From: Marinobacter sp.
GTDB lineage: Bacteria > Pseudomonadota > Gammaproteobacteria > Pseudomonadales > Oleiphilaceae
Reading direction: 5' to 3'
NCBI GenBank assembly: GCA_014359475.1
Contig: JACIZI010000012.1
Span: forward strand, 24,768-88,767
DNA length: 64,000 nt
Of the stretch, positions 10,576 to 19,758 are shown piece after piece; positions within the stretch are counted from its first letter, which is position 1; each line of letters begins with the position of its first letter. The position numbers were made by a program, and so were the translations under genes. The notes under the pieces were generated by a model, which worked only from the letters and a program-made list of their open reading frames with translations, was not told where the DNA came from and ran no database searches.

Positions 10576-12378
10576 CTAACTGTCTGCTTTCAGTACCGCA
10601 AGGAAGGCTTCCTGAGGCACCTCTACATTGCCCAGCTGCTTCATTCGCTTCTTGCCTTCTTTCTGCTTCTGCAGCAATTTCTTCTTGCGACTCACGTCAC
10701 CACCATAGCACTTGGCGGTTACATTCTTGCGCAGCGCCTTGACCGTCACCCGGGCCACAACCTGGTTACCGATTGCCGCCTGGATGGCAATATCAAACAT
10801 CTGCCGGGGGATCAGTTCCTTCATCTTGTCCAGCACCGCACGCCCCCGGTAATGCGCCTGATCCCGGTGTACGATCAACGCCAGGGCATCCACCCGGTCA
10901 CCGTTGATCAGCACGTCCAGGCGCACCAGATTGGCTGCCTGGAAGCGAACAAACTGGTAATCCAGGGAGGCAAAGCCCCGACTGGCCGACTTCACCCGGT
11001 CAAAGAAGTCCATCACCACTTCCGCCATGGGCAGCTCGTAGGTCAACTGCACCTGGGTTGCCATGAAGTGCATATTCTTCTGGACGCCGCGCTTTTCCTC
11101 GCACAGGGCAATCACATTTCCAAGATGCTCCTGGGGTACCAGAATATTCGCTTCTACGATGGGTTCGCGCATTTCCTCAATAGACCCCACGTCCGGGAGT
11201 CTCGAGGGATTAGCCACTTCCCTGATTTCGCCTTTGCTGGTAACGACCTGATAGATGACCGTCGGTGCGGTGGTGATCAGGTCGAGATCATACTCCCGTT
11301 CCAGCCGTTCCTGGATGATCTCCATGTGCAGCATGCCCAGGAAGCCACAGCGGAACCCGAAGCCCAGGGCATCGGAGCTCTCCGGTTCAAAGAACAGGGA
11401 GGCATCGTTGAGGGTCAGCTTTTCCAGGGCATCCCGGAAATCGTTATAGTCGTCGGCACTGACCGGGAACAGGCCCGCGTATACCTGTGGTTTGACCTTC
11501 TTGAAACCCGGCAGCATCGGGGTTTCCCCGGAAAATTTCTGATGCACGATGGTGTCGCCCACCGGAGCACCGTGAATATCCTTGATGCCGGCTACCATGA
11601 AACCCACCTCGCCGGCTTCCAGAATGCCGGTTTCCTTACGCTTGGGTGTAAAGATACCCACGCTGTCAGCATTCCACGCCTTGCCGGTGGATTTGATGAC
11701 AATCTTGTCACCTTTTTTCAGGGTGCCTTCGGTTACCCGTACCAGCGATACCACCCCGAGGTAGTTATCGAACCAGGAGTCGATAATCAGCGCCTGCAGC
11801 GGCGCACTGCGGTCGCCCACCGGCGGCGGGATGCGCTGAATCAGGTCCTCCAGTACATCTTCCACCCCCTGACCGCTCTTGGCACTGCAGCGCACCGCAT
11901 TGGTGGCCTCGATGCCGATGATGTCCTCGATTTCCTGCGACACCCGATCCGGCTCTGCCTGGGGCAGGTCCATCTTGTTGAGTACCGGAACCACCTCCAG
12001 ACCCTGCTCGATGGCGGTATAGCAGTTCGCCACGGACTGGGCTTCAACCCCCTGCCCGGCATCCACCACCAGCAGGGCACCTTCACAGGCATACAGGGAG
12101 CGGGAGACTTCGTAGGAAAAGTCCACATGCCCGGGGGTATCGATAAAGTTCAGCTTGTATTCGTTGCCATCCCGTGACTGATAGTTAAGGGTGACGCTCT
12201 GGGCCTTGATGGTAATGCCCCGTTCCCGCTCCAGGTCCATGGAATCAAGGACCTGTTCGGCCATCTCCCGCTCGGTCAGCCCCCCACAAACCTGAATGAA
12301 ACGATCCGCCAGAGTGGATTTACCGTGGTCGATATGGGCGATAATCGAAAAGTTACGAATTCGGCTCAGTTCAGTCAC
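10576..12378 (-). CDS. lepA: Elongation factor 4 (LepA) GTPase
   Basis: 600 aa from a GTG at 12378. That start gives [20 protein letters not shown], which aligns with the normal [15 protein letters not shown] start; the frame stays open to an ATG at 12435, which would add 19 unsupported residues. G1 [10 protein letters not shown]3 DTPGHVDF and G4 NKMDLP are present. The C-terminal LepA domain is complete ([20 protein letters not shown]). It is a translation factor that acts on ribosomes under stress and in assembly. First gene of the lepA-lepB-DUF4845-rnc-era-recO-pdxJ operon. Confidence 0.96.
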   Translation of the reverse strand: MTELSRIRNFSIIAHIDHGKSTLADRFIQVCGGLTEREMAEQVLDSMDLERERGITIKAQSVTLNYQSRDGNEYKLNFIDTPGHVDFSYEVSRSLYACEGALLVVDAGQGVEAQSVANCYTAIEQGLEVVPVLNKMDLPQAEPDRVSQEIEDIIGIEATNAVRCSAKSGQGVEDVLEDLIQRIPPPVGDRSAPLQALIIDSWFDNYLGVVSLVRVTEGTLKKGDKIVIKSTGKAWNADSVGIFTPKRKETGILEAGEVGFMVAGIKDIHGAPVGDTIVHQKFSGETPMLPGFKKVKPQVYAGLFPVSADDYNDFRDALEKLTLNDASLFFEPESSDALGFGFRCGFLGMLHMEIIQERLEREYDLDLITTAPTVIYQVVTSKGEIREVANPSRLPDVGSIEEMREPIVEANILVPQEHLGNVIALCEEKRGVQKNMHFMATQVQLTYELPMAEVVMDFFDRVKSASRGFASLDYQFVRFQAANLVRLDVLINGDRVDALALIVHRDQAHYRGRAVLDKMKELIPRQMFDIAIQAAIGNQVVARVTVKALRKNVTAKCYGGDVSRKKKLLQKQKEGKKRMKQLGNVEVPQEAFLAVLKADS

Positions 12379-12481
12379 AGACAAGGAATACCCGCATAAA
12401 ACAAAGGATTGGTGCCGGTCGGGCAAAGTCGCCAACCGGCAAAGGCGTGATTTTAACGGTTAGTGCCCGCCATTACTACGA

Positions 12482-15208
12482 TCAGGAAATCAGCGGCCGC
12501 TCATACTGACGAACCAGGAAGCCAATCAGAGCGTCTTCGTCCAGCGGATAGCTGAACAGGTTACCCTGACACTGGGTGCAGCCCACGGATTTCAGGAACT
12601 CCAGCTGGTGCGGCGTTTCCACCCCTTCCGCCACAACATTCAGGTGCAGCTTGTGAGCCAGCGCCACCACCGCCGAGGCCACATCCGTCGCGCTGACGTT
12701 GTAGGGAATGTCACGGATAAACCGATGATCGATTTTGATCACATCCAGCGGCAGCTCCTGCAGTGACACCAACGAGCAGGAAGCGCTGCCGAAATCATCC
12801 AGAATGAGCCGGATGCCCAGATCACTCAGGGAGACGAGCAGCTCCCGCAGCAGCCGGGTGTCCTCATTCAACAGATTGGCCGGCAGCTCCAGCTCCAGGC
12901 GCTCCGGTGACACGCCGGTTTCAGTAATCACACTGCGGACCATATCGAGGAAGCCATTGTCCAGCATCTGCCTTACTGAAAGATTGACCGCCACCTTGAG
13001 AAACTCGAAACCGGCACGCTCAAGTGCCTGAATCTGGATACACGCCTGGCGCAGGGCCATCTCGCCGAGCTGGACAATCAGCCCGGTATCTTCCGCCAGC
13101 TGGATAAACTGCTGAGCAGAGACCAGCCCCTTCTCCGGGTGATGCCAGCGCAGGAAGGCCTCGACACCCACCACCCGGTTGCGTACCAGATCCACCTTGG
13201 GCTGGTAATGCAGCACAAACCGGTCCGCTTGCAGGGCAGCGGCCAGCTCTTCCTGCTGGAGCAGTCGCCGCGTGGCCTTGATATTCATGGCCGGGGTGAA
13301 GAACTGGTAGTTATTCCGCCCCAGCTCCTTGGCCCGGTACATGGCGAGATCTGCATATTTCATCAGGGTGCCCGGGTCAGTGCTGTCGGACGGGATCATG
13401 GTTATCCCGATACTGACGGTCACCCCTACCTCGTGGTCGTTGAGCCGGATTCGCTGGCACAACCGACTGAGAATGATCTCCGCCACCTTGCCGGCATCCT
13501 CCGGGCAGCCAATCTGCGGTAACAGCACAACAAACTCATCCCCCCCGAGGCGGGCTACGGAATCCGTCTGCCGGATGCAGCCGCTCAACCAGCGGGCCAC
13601 CTGGCAGAGCAGCTCATCGCCGGCATCGTGCCCGAGGGTGTCGTTGATTCTCTTGAAGCCATCAAGGTCCAGGAACATCAGAGCGGCAGCATCACCGGTG
13701 CGGCGACTGCTACTGACGACATTCACCAGGCGGTCCCGGAACAGCTGACGATTGGGCAGGCCGGTCAGAGGATCATAGAATGCCAGACGGTGAAGCTCAC
13801 TCTGGGCGGCTTTGAGCTGGGTAAAGTCCCGCAGACTGAGCACAATACCATCAACCCCGGGCACACCGAGCATGGCGGTAAAACAGCCTTCCATATCCCG
13901 CCAGTCGCCGGCGGCATCCCGGACCCGGACGTGCAGCGGCTCAAGTTCATCGGCATCCCCGCCCAGGGCTGCCTCGAAGGCGCTCTTCATGGCATCCCGG
14001 TCTTGGGGATGAACCAGCTCGATAATTGCCATCCCGCGCAGGGAATCCGGATCAAAGCCGAGAATCTGATAGCTGGACGGGCTGGCATACAGGGGTTTGC
14101 CCTGACGATCCAGCACCAGCGTGACGTTGGCAGCCCCCTCGGTAATCGCGCGATAATGACCGGCGCTCATCTCGGCCAACATGCGCGAGCGCAGCAGCAC
14201 CAGTATAAAGGCAAACAGCAGCAGGCTGATCACGATGCCCGAACCCAGTACGATGGGCGGGCGGGGATCTGCTGCGAGATAATCAAACGCCGGCGTGGAA
14301 CGGGTGGTCAGCAGCCACTCCCGTCCACCATGCTCAATCGTCTGGTCCAGCTCAAAACTGAAATCGTTGTCCAGCGACCCCAGGTTGGAGCCGTACATCA
14401 GGGTGTTGCGGGACTCGATACCATTATCGTAAATCCGCACCTCAAGAAACGGCGAGATCAGTCCCACGATACCGTCAATCAGGTTATTCATGCGGAAGGC
14501 GCTGAAGACAAATCCAGCGAGCATCATGCGGCGCTCATTGCGGCTTTCCGGCACCTCGCCACCCTGATATACCGGGTAATACATCAGGAAACTGGCCTGA
14601 TCCTCCGCTACTTCTTCCTGAATCAGCACAACCTTGCCGGTGACCGTGGGGGTGGCCCGGTCCCGGGCCCGCTCCATGGCTTCCCGGTGCACCGGATCAC
14701 TGAAGGCATCATAACCCAGTGCCCGGCGGTTTCGCTCGGTGCCAGGCTCGAGGTACACCATCGGGTAGTAATCCGGACCTGTACCCAGAGGGGTCACCAG
14801 ATAATCCATCACGCCCTCTTTGCGAACACTGGCAATATGCTCCGCCATCTGCCGCACACCCACACGTTTCACATACCCGAGGCCCTGAATTCCGGGGTAA
14901 TAACGTTCGATGTGCACCTTGTCGATATAGGTGTGCCATTCGTCGCGACTGACCTGGCCCGCCACCGAAAACAACCCTGCACTGCCGGCCAGTACCTGTT
15001 CATAATTCAGCAGACGCTCTTCAATCGCGGTCTTCAATTGCAGGGACTGGGTACGGAACCGGGCCTCGGTTCGGTCTTCCACCAGACGGATGGAAAGCTG
15101 CCAGAACACGACAGTAATGACCAGTGCGACAAGCAGCACCAACCAGGCAACCCACGCATTGCGGGGCTTGATCAGTTGCCGGAGGGAAATGCCCTTTTTG
15201 TTCAGCAT
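12482..15208 (-). CDS. Membrane CHASE-PAS-GGDEF-EAL protein with degenerate EAL domain
   Basis: 908 aa. TM1 about 18-40, a periplasmic CHASE domain about 60-300, TM2 about 318-340, PAS about 350-465, GGDEF about 475-635, EAL about 650-900. The cyclase motif GGDEF (555-559) is intact, with an inhibitory RxxD site (546-549) five residues before it. In the EAL domain the signature is EAF (683-685). The normally conserved TE of the LEITES-type motif reads PA at 776-777, so a metal-binding glutamate is missing, while DDFG (804-807), IKID and AEGVE remain. Diguanylate cyclase activity is likely and phosphodiesterase activity doubtful. Sensed ligand unknown. Alone between lepA and mucD. Confidence 0.9.
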   Translation of the reverse strand: MLNKKGISLRQLIKPRNAWVAWLVLLVALVITVVFWQLSIRLVEDRTEARFRTQSLQLKTAIEERLLNYEQVLAGSAGLFSVAGQVSRDEWHTYIDKVHIERYYPGIQGLGYVKRVGVRQMAEHIASVRKEGVMDYLVTPLGTGPDYYPMVYLEPGTERNRRALGYDAFSDPVHREAMERARDRATPTVTGKVVLIQEEVAEDQASFLMYYPVYQGGEVPESRNERRMMLAGFVFSAFRMNNLIDGIVGLISPFLEVRIYDNGIESRNTLMYGSNLGSLDNDFSFELDQTIEHGGREWLLTTRSTPAFDYLAADPRPPIVLGSGIVISLLLFAFILVLLRSRMLAEMSAGHYRAITEGAANVTLVLDRQGKPLYASPSSYQILGFDPDSLRGMAIIELVHPQDRDAMKSAFEAALGGDADELEPLHVRVRDAAGDWRDMEGCFTAMLGVPGVDGIVLSLRDFTQLKAAQSELHRLAFYDPLTGLPNRQLFRDRLVNVVSSSRRTGDAAALMFLDLDGFKRINDTLGHDAGDELLCQVARWLSGCIRQTDSVARLGGDEFVVLLPQIGCPEDAGKVAEIILSRLCQRIRLNDHEVGVTVSIGITMIPSDSTDPGTLMKYADLAMYRAKELGRNNYQFFTPAMNIKATRRLLQQEELAAALQADRFVLHYQPKVDLVRNRVVGVEAFLRWHHPEKGLVSAQQFIQLAEDTGLIVQLGEMALRQACIQIQALERAGFEFLKVAVNLSVRQMLDNGFLDMVRSVITETGVSPERLELELPANLLNEDTRLLRELLVSLSDLGIRLILDDFGSASCSLVSLQELPLDVIKIDHRFIRDIPYNVSATDVASAVVALAHKLHLNVVAEGVETPHQLEFLKSVGCTQCQGNLFSYPLDEDALIGFLVRQYERPLIS

Positions 15209-15261
15209 GGGAGGGATGTCCGTTCCTTGGAAAAGTAGCCTTAACGAACCCGCACTATAGC

Positions 15262-15306
15262 AAAAACCCCGTTGCCTGTCCCTTGCAGAGCTGGCAACGG
15301 GGTTAT
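15262..15306 (-). terminator. Rho-independent terminator of mucD
   Basis: Perfect 12-bp inverted repeat (AACCCCGTTGCC at 15265-15276 with GGCAACGGGGTT at 15293-15304). Read on the minus strand the stem is followed by a T run, 24 bp after the mucD stop. It would end the algU-to-mucD transcript. Confidence 0.85.
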
Positions 15307-15329
15307 CCGTAAAGCTGACGCGGGCAACC

Positions 15330-16796
15330 TTAGCCGGCGGGTTTCATCACCAGATAGGTGGCACGTCCCTGGCGCACTACCCGTACTGAAACCGGCCGGT
15401 CATCCGGCATGGACTGCACAACTTTACGGAAATCATCCACACTTCTCACCGGCTTGCGGTTCAGCTCGGTGATAATGTCCCTGGGGCGAATACCGGCATT
15501 GAGCGCGGGGCCCGGCGCCACATTTGCAACCACCACGCCACCGGATACGCCCATGGATGCCGCGGCCTCAGCCGGCAACGGTTCTACGGTCAGCCCCAAA
15601 GGCGCTGAAGATGGCTCGGCGCTGCTGCTGGCAGGCTGTTGTGATGCCGCCTGATCGTCCGGCAGACGCCCGATTTCCACATCCAGGGACATTCGCTCCC
15701 CACCCCGTAGCACCGTCAGTTCGGCCACCGCACCAACCGCTGTGCGACCCACCATGGGGGGAAGGTCCGACGACCGGCTTAACTCCTCACCCTCGTACTC
15801 AAGGACGATATCACCGGCTTTCAGACCCGCTTTAGCCGCAGGAGAGCCGTCCATCACCTCGGCTATCAGCGCACCTCTGGGACGGCTGAGACCGAAGGAT
15901 TCCGCAAGATCCCTGTTGACCTCCTGGATCAGCACACCGAGCCAGCCACGGGCCACGGTGCCTTTGTCCCGGATCTGCCGGAACACATTCATCGCATCAT
16001 CAATGGGAATGGCAAACGAAACCCCCATGAACCCGCCGGAGCGGGTATAGATCTGGGAGTTGATGCCCACAACCTCACCGTCGAGATTAAACAGAGGGCC
16101 GCCGGAGTTACCGGGATTGATAGCCACATCCGTCTGAATGAACGGCACATAGTTCTCAGAAGGCAGGGAACGGCCGAGAGCACTTACAATGCCCGCAGTA
16201 ACCGTGTAATCGAAACCGAAAGGTGAGCCGATCGCCAACACCCACTCACCAACTTTCAGGTCACTGGATTTGCCTATGCGTACCACGGGCAGATCCTCGC
16301 CGTTACTGATCTTCAGCACGGCCATATCAGAGCGGGGATCCGTTCCCACCAGCGTGGCGGGCAGCTCACGGCGATCGTTGAGCCGCACCATAATTTCATC
16401 CGCCCCTTCAACCACATGGTTGTTGGTCAACACATAACCGTCTTTGGAGACTATAAAGCCGGAGCCCATGGAACGGCGTGGCTCCTGGCGACCATAACCA
16501 CCCCCGAACGGCGACCGGGGCCCCCGGAAAAAGTCCTGCAGAAAATCCGGTAACTGCTCGAACTGCCGCTCATCAAAAGGCATTCCCTGAAACGGGTTAG
16601 CACTGCCCTTGGCCGTGACGGTGGTGCTGATATTCACCACTGCAGCGGTGTTATCTTCAACCAGTTCCGTAAAGTCTGGCAGGCCACGGGCCATTGCGGC
16701 CTGATTCCAGGCCAGCAACGACAGGAAAGCAATCAACAGGCCCGCCGCATGGAACGTAAAGCGACCACCCGATGTCAGCTTGTGGGTCTCAGGCAT
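15330..16796 (-). CDS. mucD: Periplasmic serine protease MucD/DegP family
   Basis: 488 aa from the ATG at 16796, with GAGGGAG 9 nt upstream. Signal peptide about 1-36 (hydrophobic GLLIAFLSLLAW, cleavage near AAMA-RG). Catalytic triad H127 (LTNNHVVEG), D157 (PRSDMAVL) and S231 (NPGNSGGPL). Two PDZ domains at about 285-380 and 400-485. It degrades misfolded envelope proteins and, in Pseudomonas, keeps the AlgU response low. Last gene of the algU cluster, 62 bp after rseC, ahead of a strong terminator. Confidence 0.95.
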   Translation of the reverse strand: MPETHKLTSGGRFTFHAAGLLIAFLSLLAWNQAAMARGLPDFTELVEDNTAAVVNISTTVTAKGSANPFQGMPFDERQFEQLPDFLQDFFRGPRSPFGGGYGRQEPRRSMGSGFIVSKDGYVLTNNHVVEGADEIMVRLNDRRELPATLVGTDPRSDMAVLKISNGEDLPVVRIGKSSDLKVGEWVLAIGSPFGFDYTVTAGIVSALGRSLPSENYVPFIQTDVAINPGNSGGPLFNLDGEVVGINSQIYTRSGGFMGVSFAIPIDDAMNVFRQIRDKGTVARGWLGVLIQEVNRDLAESFGLSRPRGALIAEVMDGSPAAKAGLKAGDIVLEYEGEELSRSSDLPPMVGRTAVGAVAELTVLRGGERMSLDVEIGRLPDDQAASQQPASSSAEPSSAPLGLTVEPLPAEAAASMGVSGGVVVANVAPGPALNAGIRPRDIITELNRKPVRSVDDFRKVVQSMPDDRPVSVRVVRQGRATYLVMKPAG

Positions 16797-16858
16797 GGAT
16801 AACAACTCCCTCAAAATGATGTAGCGTGGATTTAAATGTAAGGACAGCGCCAGCAAAA

Positions 16859-17320
16859 TCAACTCAACAGATCAGTGTTTGTGGTAACGGAAGAATCCCG
16901 GATGGCCGTCATACGAGGCTCCCAGCTGTCAGCCTGCCCCCTCATGATGCGCCGCACCAGCCCGAACCCCCCCGCCAGGCCGACCGTCGCCCCGGCCAGC
17001 GCAGGCAGATCACCATCCGCTGACAGCCAGCGGCCCGCCACGGCCCCCAGCACCAACAACAGAAGCGGCAACGCATAAACCAGTACCGAGGCCCCCAGCA
17101 GGGCGCTCTCCGCAATGGCGAGTGTCACCTGATCGCCAACCCTTGCACCCAGGGTATTGTCTACCAGAATCTGGTTTGCCTTGCCCTGACTCATGGTCGC
17201 CAGCGCCTTCTGCCCACAACCGTGGCGGGCAGAGCAGCTCTGGCAGGCACTCTGGCGAATGGTCATCACCCAGACCTTGCCACCGGATTCTGCCACCACC
17301 TGGCCGGTTTCGGTAATCAC
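16859..17320 (-). CDS. rseC: SoxR-reducing/RseC (MucC) family membrane protein
   Basis: 153 aa. A cysteine cluster C26, C29 and C35 (SACQSCSARHGCGQ) precedes two hydrophobic segments (about 75-95 and 103-122), the RseC/MucC layout. It is an integral inner-membrane regulator in sigma-E operons and is related to the Rsx SoxR-reducing system. The start is GTG at 17320, overlapping the mucB stop as GTGA, so the two are coupled. Its exact molecular role is unclear. Confidence 0.88.
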   Translation of the reverse strand: MITETGQVVAESGGKVWVMTIRQSACQSCSARHGCGQKALATMSQGKANQILVDNTLGARVGDQVTLAIAESALLGASVLVYALPLLLLVLGAVAGRWLSADGDLPALAGATVGLAGGFGLVRRIMRGQADSWEPRMTAIRDSSVTTNTDLLS

Positions 17321-18348
17321 GGAGCCTCCCGGTTCAATGCAAAGGTGTCATTGATGGTCACAGATTCGGCAACCTTCCTGGCGGTCACCGGGGGCACTTC
17401 GCCTACCACGGTGACCCTCACCGGGCCGGACGGGGAATCAACCTCCCGCATGTAGATGGTCGTGGCTCCCAGCCTGGTCATACCGGTTGGCATGGCCAGG
17501 TCCCCGGCAGCCTCGACAAACACCGAGAAAGCCGCCAGCCCGTCCGAGAAAGCCAGCACCTGGCCGCGCCCGGACCCCGGTGCCGCCGCCGGCATGAACC
17601 CCTCTGGCTGCCAGGCCAGCTGCCAACCCACCGCCTTCTCTCCGACGGGCGACGCTTGCGGTTTCTCCAGCGTCCGCTCTATCAGGTTTTTTTCACTCTT
17701 CACCCGGAAAGCGCTGTCCGGAAGATCATCCCGAATCTCCAGGCTCGTGAACTGGAAATGCTCAAGCACTTCCCCCTGGGGGTTTCGTACCTGACCTTTC
17801 ACAAGCAGGCCGGAGCCTTTCTCCAGCCACAGTCGGTGACTGTAACGAAAGCGGTCCCGCGCATTCAGTGCCAGAGTGACAGCCTCGTAACCTGCCACCC
17901 GGTCCTCCCCCAGCACTTCGGGGCCATACCATTGACTAACCGGCATAAACTGGTTCGAAAAGGCTTCGGCGAAGGGTCCCGATGGAATCACCTGATCCAG
18001 CTTCAGACGACCATGGGCAGGCAAAACACACACCACCTGCATGCCCCGGCGAACAATTTCGCCACTGGCACCATCCTGCTGAACCAATCGTTCCTCGACC
18101 ATGCCATCCCGGTACCGGTGAGCAATCTGCATAGAGCTGACCCGGTCCCCCCGGGCATACACGAACACGCCCCGGTAAGACGTCATATTCATCGCCGGCC
18201 CCAGCTTTTCCAGCCAGTATTCCGCAGAACGATTTCCGGCCAGCACCGAACCACTCAGCAACACCAGCACAGCCGCCATGAGAGTTTTACCTGCCCTGGC
18301 AAGGCGTGCTCCTGAGGAGGGCTGCAGTGACGTATCGCCAGATACCAT
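17317..18348 (-). CDS. mucB: Sigma-E regulatory lipid-sensing protein MucB/RseB
   Basis: 343 aa. The signal peptide lies in about 20-38 (LMAAVLVLLSGSVLAG). The RseB N-terminal domain starts at AEYWLEKLGPAMNMTSYRGV and the C-terminal domain runs through GWQLAWQPEGFMPAA. Family role: it binds the periplasmic part of MucA and protects it from proteolysis until lipid or LPS signals release it. 18 bp after mucA, overlapping rseC by 4 bp. Confidence 0.93.
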   Translation of the reverse strand: MVSGDTSLQPSSGARLARAGKTLMAAVLVLLSGSVLAGNRSAEYWLEKLGPAMNMTSYRGVFVYARGDRVSSMQIAHRYRDGMVEERLVQQDGASGEIVRRGMQVVCVLPAHGRLKLDQVIPSGPFAEAFSNQFMPVSQWYGPEVLGEDRVAGYEAVTLALNARDRFRYSHRLWLEKGSGLLVKGQVRNPQGEVLEHFQFTSLEIRDDLPDSAFRVKSEKNLIERTLEKPQASPVGEKAVGWQLAWQPEGFMPAAAPGSGRGQVLAFSDGLAAFSVFVEAAGDLAMPTGMTRLGATTIYMREVDSPSGPVRVTVVGEVPPVTARKVAESVTINDTFALNREAP

Positions 18349-18366
18349 TCCGTAATCCTTCGCTGT

Positions 18367-18921
18367 TTAACGGTAAGAGGGTTCCGCTACGCTGACCGCA
18401 CGGGCATATCCGAGGGAACCGCGCCCTGCTGCCACACTGTTGTGCTGGGCATGGCGCAACAGGTAACGACTGACCTGCTCCATCTGGGCTTCATCCAGTC
18501 CCTGAATGGCTAACTCCGGCATTGCCTGGGCCCCGTCATCCGGCAGTGCCTCAACGGGGAGGGTCGTACTCCTGGCTGCCAGCTCAGCGGAGCCCTCATC
18601 CACACCGCTACCCACACCGAAGCCTATCAGCAACGCCAATGCTATCGAAGCCACCGCGGGCCAGCGCCAGCGCCGGGGCGCTTGTTCCGCTACTGACCCG
18701 GCCGACAGCTCACCGTCCAGCGTCCGGCGTACCCGGTTGCTGATATCCGCCGGATAACCGCTGACGTGACCCTCATGCATCAGGTTCCTGACCTGCTGCC
18801 AGCGCTGCCACTGGTCCCGGAACTCATCCTGGTCCGGATGGGACAGCAGGCGACGCACCGACAGTTCGTCCGCCTCGTCATCCATCATGGCCGATAGTGT
18901 TTCTCTGAGTCGATCATCCAT
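18367..18921 (-). CDS. mucA: Anti-sigma factor MucA/RseA
   Basis: 184 aa. The cytoplasmic N-terminal anti-sigma domain starts MDDRLRETLSAMMDDEADEL and has a DQWQRWQQVRNLM core. One TM helix at about 86-106 (WPAVASIALALLIGFGVG), then a periplasmic tail of about 75 residues. It sequesters AlgU at the inner membrane and is destroyed by regulated proteolysis. ATG at 18921, 16 bp after algU. Confidence 0.93.
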   Translation of the reverse strand: MDDRLRETLSAMMDDEADELSVRRLLSHPDQDEFRDQWQRWQQVRNLMHEGHVSGYPADISNRVRRTLDGELSAGSVAEQAPRRWRWPAVASIALALLIGFGVGSGVDEGSAELAARSTTLPVEALPDDGAQAMPELAIQGLDEAQMEQVSRYLLRHAQHNSVAAGRGSLGYARAVSVAEPSYR

Positions 18922-18937
18922 CGGATGCTAACCTCAC

Positions 18938-19558
18938 TTACGCCGGGGAATCGTTTAATAAAGGACCCAGGTGACGGTCAACGGCATCCCTGGCCCGGAA
19001 TATCCGCGAGCGGACAGTGCCGATGGGGCACTCCAGGATCCTGGCAATATCTTCATAACTCAGCCCGTCGTATTCCCGTAGCAGAAACGCCGAGCGCAGA
19101 TCTTCCGGTAATTCGTCAATGGCCCGCCCCAGCGCCTGGCGCAACTGGTCTCGCTGCAGCATACGCTCCGGAGAGGCACCGTCACGCAGACGCGAGCCGT
19201 CTTCATAGTTTTCCGCCTCATAGACATCGGCACTGCCCTGGGGCCGGCGGCCACGGGCTTCCAGGAAATTCTTGGCGGTGTTGACGGCTATCCGGTACAG
19301 CCAGGTGTAAAAGGCACTGTCTCCCCGAAAGCGCTCAATGGCCTTGAATGCTTTGACAAAGGTTTCCTGGGTAAGATCCATCACTTCCTGGGGGTCGTAG
19401 ACGTAACGACTGATAATAGAAGCTACCCGGGACTGGTATTTAATCACCAGCAGATCAAAAGCCGGCCGGTCTCCATGACGCACCTTGCGTACCAGCTGCA
19501 GATCGGTCTGGCTGTCGCGCGCTTCTTCCGGGGGCGTGTTGTGTTTGTCCGGGCTCAT
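18938..19558 (-). CDS. algU: RNA polymerase sigma factor AlgU/RpoE (ECF)
   Basis: 206 aa if started at the ATG at 19558; an in-frame ATG at 19630 would add 24 Pro/Thr-rich residues, and neither has a strong ribosome site. Region 2 (DLTQETFVKAFKAIERFRGD, FYTWLYRIAVNTAKNFLE) and region 4 (LPEDLRSAFLLREYDGLSYE) are complete. It directs the envelope-stress regulon. First gene of algU-mucA-mucB-rseC-mucD, divergent from nadB, as in Pseudomonas. Confidence 0.95.
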   Translation of the reverse strand: MSPDKHNTPPEEARDSQTDLQLVRKVRHGDRPAFDLLVIKYQSRVASIISRYVYDPQEVMDLTQETFVKAFKAIERFRGDSAFYTWLYRIAVNTAKNFLEARGRRPQGSADVYEAENYEDGSRLRDGASPERMLQRDQLRQALGRAIDELPEDLRSAFLLREYDGLSYEDIARILECPIGTVRSRIFRARDAVDRHLGPLLNDSPA

Positions 19559-19694
19559 GGACGAATAACCGGGCCTTGTCGTTGTTCGGGCTGGCGGATG
19601 GGCAGCTCCGCTGGTCACGGGAAGTGTCATGCTGTTATTGTCCGGCTCAGGGTCGATTCAGGTGCCCGGTCACAGGCACCCCCGATACTGGCAA

Positions 19695-19721
19695 ATAGAC
19701 AGCGGTCGCAAAGTTTAGTTC
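19695..19721 (-). promoter_or_regulatory. Putative sigma-E/AlgU autoregulatory promoter
   Basis: On the minus strand GAACTA (19721-19716) is followed after 16 nt by TCTAT (19699-19695). This is close to the sigma-E consensus of GAACTT, 16-17 nt, then TCTGA. It lies upstream of algU, where autoregulated sigma-E promoters are normally found. Found by eye only. Confidence 0.5.
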
Positions 19722-19758
19722 AATACACGTCCACATTATGGCCCGTGACCGATACCCG

